10,718 nucleotides of DNA from JBEKSX01 sp049516635 (lineage in GTDB: Bacteria > Bacteroidota > Ignavibacteria > Tepidaquicellales > OLB5): positions 1 to 10,718 of the forward strand of contig JBEKSX010000100.1 in the NCBI GenBank assembly GCA_049516635.1, written 5' to 3'. This document shows positions 6,823-10,718 of this stretch, one piece after another (position 1 is the first letter of the stretch; every line of letters starts with the position of its first letter). Under the pieces are notes generated by a model. That model was not told the DNA's origin, made no database searches, and saw only the letters and a list, made by a program, of their open reading frames with translations. The translations under genes were made by a program, and so were the position numbers.

Positions 6823-6858
6823 ATTGGAGCAATCTATTTTATATTTTGTATATTATGT

Positions 6859-6876
6859 TTCGGATAATTACCCGAA
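6859..6876. repeat. 18-bp near-palindrome between lepA and lepB
   Basis: The sequence TTCGGATAATTACCCGAA is an inverted repeat with one mismatched pair, centred between the two genes. No T-run follows on the minus strand, so it is unlikely to be a strong terminator. It could be an operator, an attenuating hairpin or an mRNA processing site. Confidence 0.35.
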
Positions 6877-6882
6877 TATTTC

Positions 6883-8679
6883 TTAATCTTCTATAGTTAA
6901 AATAGCCAGGAAAGCTTCCTGAGGGATCTGCACCGCACCGACCTGTTTCATCCTTTTCTTGCCTTCTTTTTGTTTTTCGAGGAGTTTCCTTTTTCTTGTG
7001 ATATCGCCTCCGTAGCATTTCGCGAGAACATTTTTTCTAAGAGGTTTTACGGTTTCCCGGGAAATTATTTTAGAACCGATAGCCGCTTGTATTACAACCT
7101 CGAACATCTGCTTAGGTATCAATTTCCGCAATTTTGAGCATAATTTTCTGCCGTATTCGAAGGATTTTGACCTGTGAACAATGGAAGACAACGCATCGAC
7201 CGACTCACCGTTCAGCAGAATATCGAGTTTGACCAGGTCAGATTCCCTGTAATCCTTGAATTCATAATCCAGTGAGGCATAGCCCCGTGAAATAGATTTC
7301 ATTTTATCGTGAAAATCAAATATTATCTCAGAAAGCGGAAACTCGAACTGCAAGTCGACCTTTTTGGTGTCCAGGTAATTTGTTGACGTAAAAATGCCCC
7401 TGCGGTCATTAGCAAGTTTCATTACATTTCCCATAAACTCCGAAGGGGTGATTATCTGTGCATTTATGTACGGTTCTTCAATATGTTCTATATCACCGTC
7501 AGGAGGCATCTGGGAGGGATTATCGACCCATATGGTTTCATGCAGTGTGGTGATGACCTTATATTCCACGTTAGGAACCGTAGTTACGATTGTCTGGTCA
7601 TATTCTCTTTCAAGCCTTTCCTGCGTTATCTCCATGTGAAGCAAGCCGAGGAAACCGCATCTGAATCCGAATCCCAATGCCGTTGATGTTTCAGGTTCAT
7701 AGATCAATGAAGCATCATTGGTTTTGAGCTTAATCAAAGCATCTCTTAAGTTCTCAAACTCTTCGCTGACCGTAGGGTATATTCCAGAATATACCATAGG
7801 TTTAACTTTTTTATAACCGTGCAGCGGTTCTGCAGCAGGGCTAGCCGTGTTAATTATCGTATCCCCGACGAGGAGATCTGTGACAGTCTTTATTCCTGTG
7901 ATCATATATCCTACATCACCCGATGAAAGGATAGGTTCCTTCTTTCGGTTCATCTTTAATATTCCGACCTCTTCCGCATCTGCATTTATTCCCGTTGCAA
8001 AAAAACGAACCTTGTCACCTTCTTTAAGCTTGCCTTCGAATATCCTGATGTAAACAATTATTCCCCTGTAACTGTCAAAAGTGGAATCGAACACGAGGGC
8101 TCTCAGGGGGAGTTCATCGTTCACTTTCGGCGGCGGGATCCTGTGTACGATCGCTTCCAGAATTTCGGATGTGCCGATGTCCTGTTTGGCGCTTGTGAGG
8201 AAGATATCTTTTTCACTGCATCCAATGAGGTCGGTTATCTGTTTCTTCACGCTCTCTATATCGGCACTCGGAAGATCGATCTTATTTATTACCGGTATAA
8301 TAGTGAGGTTGGCATCGATTGCAAGATACAAATTACTTACGGTTTGAGCTTCGATGCCCTGCGATGCATCGACAACAAGCAATGCTCCTTCGCATGCGGC
8401 AAGGGAGCGGGACACTTCGTAAGAGAAATCTACATGACCGGGTGTGTCTATGAGGTTCAGTATATAATCATTTCCGTCAAATGCTTTATAATTGAGCTGG
8501 ATAGCATGAAGCTTTATGGTGATACCGCGTTCCTGTTCAAGCTCCATGTCATCAAGGACCTGCTTGATCATTTCGCGCTTTGGGATAGTGTTTGTGGCTT
8601 CTAACAGACGGTCGGCAATTGTGGATTTACCATGGTCAATATGTGCTATGATGCAAAAATTTCTTATAGTAGATTTCAT
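6883..8679 (-). CDS. lepA: Elongation factor 4 (LepA), ribosome-associated GTPase
   Basis: LepA/EF4 is a translational GTPase that acts on the ribosome, reported to aid 30S biogenesis and to rescue mistranslocated ribosomes. From ATG 8679 the protein has 598 residues, the usual length. G1 is AHIDHGKST (12-20), G3 is DTPGH (78-82) and G4 is NKID (132-135). The EF-G-like domains follow, and then the LepA-specific C-terminal domain: VLAKCYGGDITRKRKLLEKQ, KEGKKRMKQVG and IPQEAFLAIL. A TTG at 8688 could add MLD, but the family normally starts only a few residues before IRNF, so I prefer the ATG. No clear Shine-Dalgarno is present. It is the first gene of the lepA-lepB-lepB-hemW unit. Only 32 bases separate it from the upstream terminator hairpin, so its promoter must be very close or overlap that hairpin. 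Confidence 0.97.
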   Translation of the reverse strand: MKSTIRNFCIIAHIDHGKSTIADRLLEATNTIPKREMIKQVLDDMELEQERGITIKLHAIQLNYKAFDGNDYILNLIDTPGHVDFSYEVSRSLAACEGALLVVDASQGIEAQTVSNLYLAIDANLTIIPVINKIDLPSADIESVKKQITDLIGCSEKDIFLTSAKQDIGTSEILEAIVHRIPPPKVNDELPLRALVFDSTFDSYRGIIVYIRIFEGKLKEGDKVRFFATGINADAEEVGILKMNRKKEPILSSGDVGYMITGIKTVTDLLVGDTIINTASPAAEPLHGYKKVKPMVYSGIYPTVSEEFENLRDALIKLKTNDASLIYEPETSTALGFGFRCGFLGLLHMEITQERLEREYDQTIVTTVPNVEYKVITTLHETIWVDNPSQMPPDGDIEHIEEPYINAQIITPSEFMGNVMKLANDRRGIFTSTNYLDTKKVDLQFEFPLSEIIFDFHDKMKSISRGYASLDYEFKDYRESDLVKLDILLNGESVDALSSIVHRSKSFEYGRKLCSKLRKLIPKQMFEVVIQAAIGSKIISRETVKPLRKNVLAKCYGGDITRKRKLLEKQKEGKKRMKQVGAVQIPQEAFLAILTIED

Positions 8680-8711
8680 ATCCAGCAAATATGGTGACAG
8701 GATAATAAAAT

Positions 8712-8748
8712 AAGTAGTGAAAAAGCCGTAGGGCTTTTTTCACTACTT
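8712..8748 (-). terminator. Terminator after the Hc1-like gene, with AAGTAGTG/CACTACTT extended arms
   Basis: On the minus strand AAGTAGTG, six A, GCC, a CTAC loop, GGC, five T and CACTACTT form a long hairpin with a single-base bulge. The inner GC stem followed by TTTTT is a classic intrinsic terminator, and the A- and T-tracts make it bidirectional. It lies between the Hc1-like gene and lepA and separates the two transcription units. The outer arms AAGTAGTG/CACTACTT share the heptamer used by the repeat module at 609-734. Confidence 0.75.
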
Positions 8749-8777
8749 ATAAACGTAAAAAATTGAACTAGAACTTT

Positions 8778-8978
8778 TTATGCAGAGGGAGCTTTCTCGG
8801 ATTTTCTCTGCACCCTTATCGACTGTATCTCATTTCTGGCTTCCTGAGCCTTCTTGCGGAGCTCGTTCAACGACTTTCTTAGTCTTGTCCCCGCCGAATT
8901 TTGTCCTTTCGTATAAAACTTTTCGCAATCCTTTGCCATCGCTTCTAACATGTTTTTTAATTCATTAATTTTTTCCAT
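8778..8978 (-). CDS. Histone H1-like protein Hc1 (small DNA-binding protein)
   Basis: This 66-residue basic protein begins MEKINELKNMLEAMAKDCEK and contains FYTKGQNSAGTRLRKSLNEL. That pattern is typical of the short Hc1-like (chlamydial histone H1-like N-terminal) proteins common in Bacteroidota. Such proteins are thought to bind DNA and help compact the nucleoid. The first 50 residues are predicted to be mostly helical, and the C-terminus is Lys/Arg-rich and probably disordered. GGAG at 8990-8987 lies eight bases before the ATG, one of the clearest Shine-Dalgarno sequences in the window. A TATAAT lies further upstream. The gene stands alone between the sdhCD remnants and a terminator. Confidence 0.8.
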   Translation of the reverse strand: MEKINELKNMLEAMAKDCEKFYTKGQNSAGTRLRKSLNELRKKAQEARNEIQSIRVQRKSEKAPSA

Positions 8979-9011
8979 TAAATTATCTCCGTTTTAATTA
9001 TTAAAAAATGA

Positions 9012-9017
9012 ATTATA
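9012..9017 (-). promoter_or_regulatory. Possible -10 element for the Hc1-like gene
   Basis: A perfect TATAAT on the minus strand lies 33 bases before the ATG and just downstream of the sdhD remnant stop. No good -35 hexamer is seen at 16-18 bases. The region is AT-rich, so a chance match is possible. Confidence 0.3.
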
Positions 9018-9026
9018 GATAATAAA

Positions 9027-9336
9027 TTATTTCACGAGAGATGTAGTGACACCGGATGAAGTAATGTAGGATATATCCAGGATCGTTTTAATCCCCCATA
9101 AACAGAAAGCTAATCCGAAAATTAAAAGAACACTGACTATAGTGATAAACTGCCAGGGTTTTAAATAATAATCTCTAAAAATTCCCGTATACAATTCAAT
9201 CCATGATACATTGTAATAACCACGAAGGTCAGATCCGGAACCCTGTACCAGGAGCATTGCATCTGAACATAACTGCTTTGTAAGAATGTCCCGATTGAAG
9301 GTTGTAATGCATCAGTATATAATGTCCTAAACAACA
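9027..9336 (-). pseudogene. sdhD: Succinate dehydrogenase membrane anchor subunit (sdhD) remnant
   Basis: SdhD-like sequence runs through three frames. Frame one (about 9327-9256) gives LGHYILMHYNLQSGHSYKAV, an anchor-subunit first-helix pattern. Frame two (9253-9188) gives SWYRVPDLTFVV and MYHGLNCI, matching the conserved YHGLNG segment with its histidine. Frame three (9185-9027) gives GIFRDYYLKPWQFITIVSV, a last membrane helix LLIFGLAFCLWGIKTIL, and the end at TAA 9029-9027. At least two frameshifts separate these parts, and the N-terminus is missing. The last frame is open for 76 codons from ATG 9257 and could be taken for a small membrane protein, but its first 24 residues are out-of-frame shadow. 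The assignment rests on motif recognition and its position after sdhC. Confidence 0.62.
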
Positions 9337-9357
9337 ATTATAAGAAATATCCGTTAA

Positions 9358-9691
9358 CTACCGAAAACTTTTATAATTGCCTACATTATCTGGTACCTTT
9401 TCCCGGTCAACCAGGATAATTCTGACCCCCATTTAAGCGTGAAACAGTATAAAAGCTAGCAAAAGCCACTCAAATATCTGCATTAACGGGGTGGAAAAAG
9501 TTAGCATCTCACAATTAAAAGCAACTTTTCCTTAGATAATAGGCTTATGAATATATATGAACAAAGAAGTATCCGATCAGCACAATTCCCGTTACGCGGT
9601 GCAGGTTTCACGCCCAGCTTCCGGGTTCTTTTTTGTAGTTTAGATTAGTTTTTATCCAATATTTCTGATCGAACTTTCTATATTCAGCCAT
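9358..9691 (-). pseudogene. sdhC: Succinate dehydrogenase cytochrome b subunit (sdhC) remnant
   Basis: ATG 9691 opens MAEYRKFDQKYWIKTNLNY and KKEPGSWA. An in-frame TGA (9610-9608) then stands where a tryptophan or similar residue is expected, and the same frame continues NLHRVTGIVLIGYFFVHIYS to TAA 9547-9545. The HRxTG segment after SWA is the SdhC quinone-site signature. Homology continues in another frame as ISLLSKEK. It resumes from 9525 as VAFNCEMLTFSTPLMQ and IFEWLLLAFILFHA, then TAA 9435-9433, then GVRIILVD, which is the HALNGVRIILVD helix of the family. That is two premature stops and at least two frame changes in 280 bases, so the gene is dead. Sequence after the last helix appears partly deleted before sdhD begins. 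No sdhA or sdhB is in the window. Confidence 0.72.
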
Positions 9692-9868
9692 TTTATATAT
9701 AAGAACTTATACCAAACTACGCAATTTTGTTAAAAAATGCAATAACTTGAAAAAATATTTTAAAAAATTTTAAATTTTGCTATTTTTCTGATTGTTAAGA
9801 TTAATGTAGAAAAAAGCTTAAAATTTATTATAAATTAAACAGTTAAATAATAAAGAGATACAAAAGTA
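9692..9868. other. Very AT-rich spacer upstream of the sdhC remnant
   Basis: Long A and T tracts dominate 9730-9850, including self-complementary runs of TTTTAAAATTTT type. This is probably the old sdhCD promoter region and the 3' trailer of the secreted-protein gene. No terminator hairpin with a GC stem is visible after that gene's stop codon. Confidence 0.5.
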
Positions 9869-10718
9869 CTATTTGACAAGGACCATTTTTTTGCTTTGCA
9901 TAAAATTCCCGGCTGTCATTGTATAAAAATATATACCGCTTGCAAGATTAGTTCCATCAAAATTTACATCATAATAACCAGCTTTTTTATAATCATTAAC
10001 CAGGATGGCAGCTTCTTTTCCGAGTATATCATATATTTTAATAACAACTTTTGAATTTATCGGAAGTTGGTATTTTATGGTAGTTGTTGGATTAAAAGGA
10101 TCGGGATAATTTTGTTGTAATTCATATACTTTCGGAATTTGCTGAGTTTTCTTTGAAATACCTATAATATCTGAATATTTAGCTAATAGAATATCATAAT
10201 CAGTTCCATTTTCGAAGGTTGAACTTCCAACGTAAATATTCCCGATATTATCTAGTGCGATCAAGCATGTACAATAATTTGTATCCGAGTTTGTACTGTA
10301 TTGTGCAATCCATTGCTGGATCCCTGAATAATTATATTTTAATATTCCCAGATTATACGATATCGTGGATTTTGTGCATCCTCCTACAAATGAGTTACCT
10401 GATCTATCTACTTTTATGTTCATACCTATATCAGTATTATTTGAAGAGCCATTATATCTTTGAACCCATGTACTATTGCCTGATGAATCATATTTAATAG
10501 TTGCATAATCATAATTTGTCCCGCTTCCATAACTGACTCCCGTGACATAAATGAAGCCCAATGAATCAACATAAATTGATCTAGCCTCATCATAATAATT
10601 TCCGGGTCCGTTGTAAAGTTGAGCCCATTGCTGTACACCCGAGGAATTATATTTTAGAGTTATAAAATCTTCCGAACCAAGGTTTGAGCTTTGCCTGCTG
10701 TATCCTGTTACATAAACA
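9869..10718 (-). CDS. Secreted SBBP-type beta-propeller protein with type IX secretion C-terminal sorting domain (5' end outside window)
   Basis: The frame is open from the window edge to TAG 9871-9869, giving 282 visible residues. The first 190 or so form four beta-propeller blades with the pattern YVTG-S-x-DYxTxKYxSSG-xxxW-x-YNG: VYVTGYS then DFITLKYNSSGVQQW, FIYVTGVS then DYATIKYDSSGNSTW, and two more degenerate ones. A short linker leads to a sorting domain from about residue 197. It starts VYELQQNYPDPFNPTTTIKY, continues VVIKIYDILGKEAAILV and LASGIYFYTM, and ends KKMVLVK. This is the classical Por/type IX domain that directs export across the outer membrane and surface attachment or release. 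A TTG at 10561 could be mistaken for a start, but the blade pattern continues upstream of it. The role of the propeller is unknown; such proteins are usually adhesive or structural. Confidence 0.93.
   Translation of the reverse strand, partial: VYVTGYSRQSSNLGSEDFITLKYNSSGVQQWAQLYNGPGNYYDEARSIYVDSLGFIYVTGVSYGSGTNYDYATIKYDSSGNSTWVQRYNGSSNNTDIGMNIKVDRSGNSFVGGCTKSTISYNLGILKYNYSGIQQWIAQYSTNSDTNYCTCLIALDNIGNIYVGSSTFENGTDYDILLAKYSDIIGISKKTQQIPKVYELQQNYPDPFNPTTTIKYQLPINSKVVIKIYDILGKEAAILVNDYKKAGYYDVNFDGTNLASGIYFYTMTAGNFMQSKKMVLVK

Noticed and set aside
7394..8604. Several plus-strand reading frames opposite lepA (for example 8143-8604)
   Set aside because: They are antisense shadows of the strongly conserved LepA coding sequence, with no recognisable protein features.
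9027..9257. Stand-alone 76-residue membrane protein
   Set aside because: Residues from about 25 onward match the C-terminus of SdhD and the earlier ones are frame-shifted SdhD sequence, so it is a remnant and not a gene of its own.
10426..10638. Minus-strand 70-codon reading frame
   Set aside because: It is out of frame with the beta-propeller gene, whose blade pattern continues uninterrupted through this stretch to the window edge.

Overview
The window looks like chromosomal DNA from a member of the Ignavibacteria/Bacteroidota-Chlorobi lineage. Three features suggest this: a secreted beta-propeller protein ending in a type IX secretion (Por) sorting domain of the NYPDPFNPTT type, a small Bacteroidota-style histone H1-like (Hc1) protein, and AT-rich intergenic DNA with few Shine-Dalgarno sequences. 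This placement is inference from gene content, not from a marker-gene tree.

Layout. Positions 1-146 (minus) hold the 5' end of an exported protein gene. Positions 147-1062 are non-coding and hold a cluster of nested and tandem palindromic repeats at about 379-870. Positions 1063-3569 (plus) encode the AAA+ unfoldase ClpC, interrupted by one reading-frame shift near 2371-2381 inside the middle domain. A strong terminator follows clpC. Convergent to it, read right to left on the minus strand, is lepA (8679-6883), then two tandem type I signal peptidase genes (6822-5932 and 5897-5001), then hemW (4991-3870). The close spacing indicates one operon for translation fidelity, protein export and heme handling. 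Upstream of lepA lies an Hc1-like gene (8978-8778), separated from it by a hairpin terminator.

Positions 9027-9691 hold the decayed remains of a succinate dehydrogenase membrane-anchor pair (sdhC and sdhD). They are recognisable only by following the homology across stop codons and frameshifts. The window ends inside a secreted SBBP-type beta-propeller protein with a C-terminal sorting domain (9869-10718, minus).

The least expected items are the dead sdhCD pair, the single frameshift in clpC, and the repeat cluster upstream of clpC. In that cluster two homologous modules keep the same hairpin layout while their arms change together, and 24-bp mini-palindromes sit inside the loops of other palindromes. 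The arm sequence of one module recurs in the terminator downstream of the Hc1 gene. I found no tRNA, rRNA, CRISPR array or transposase.
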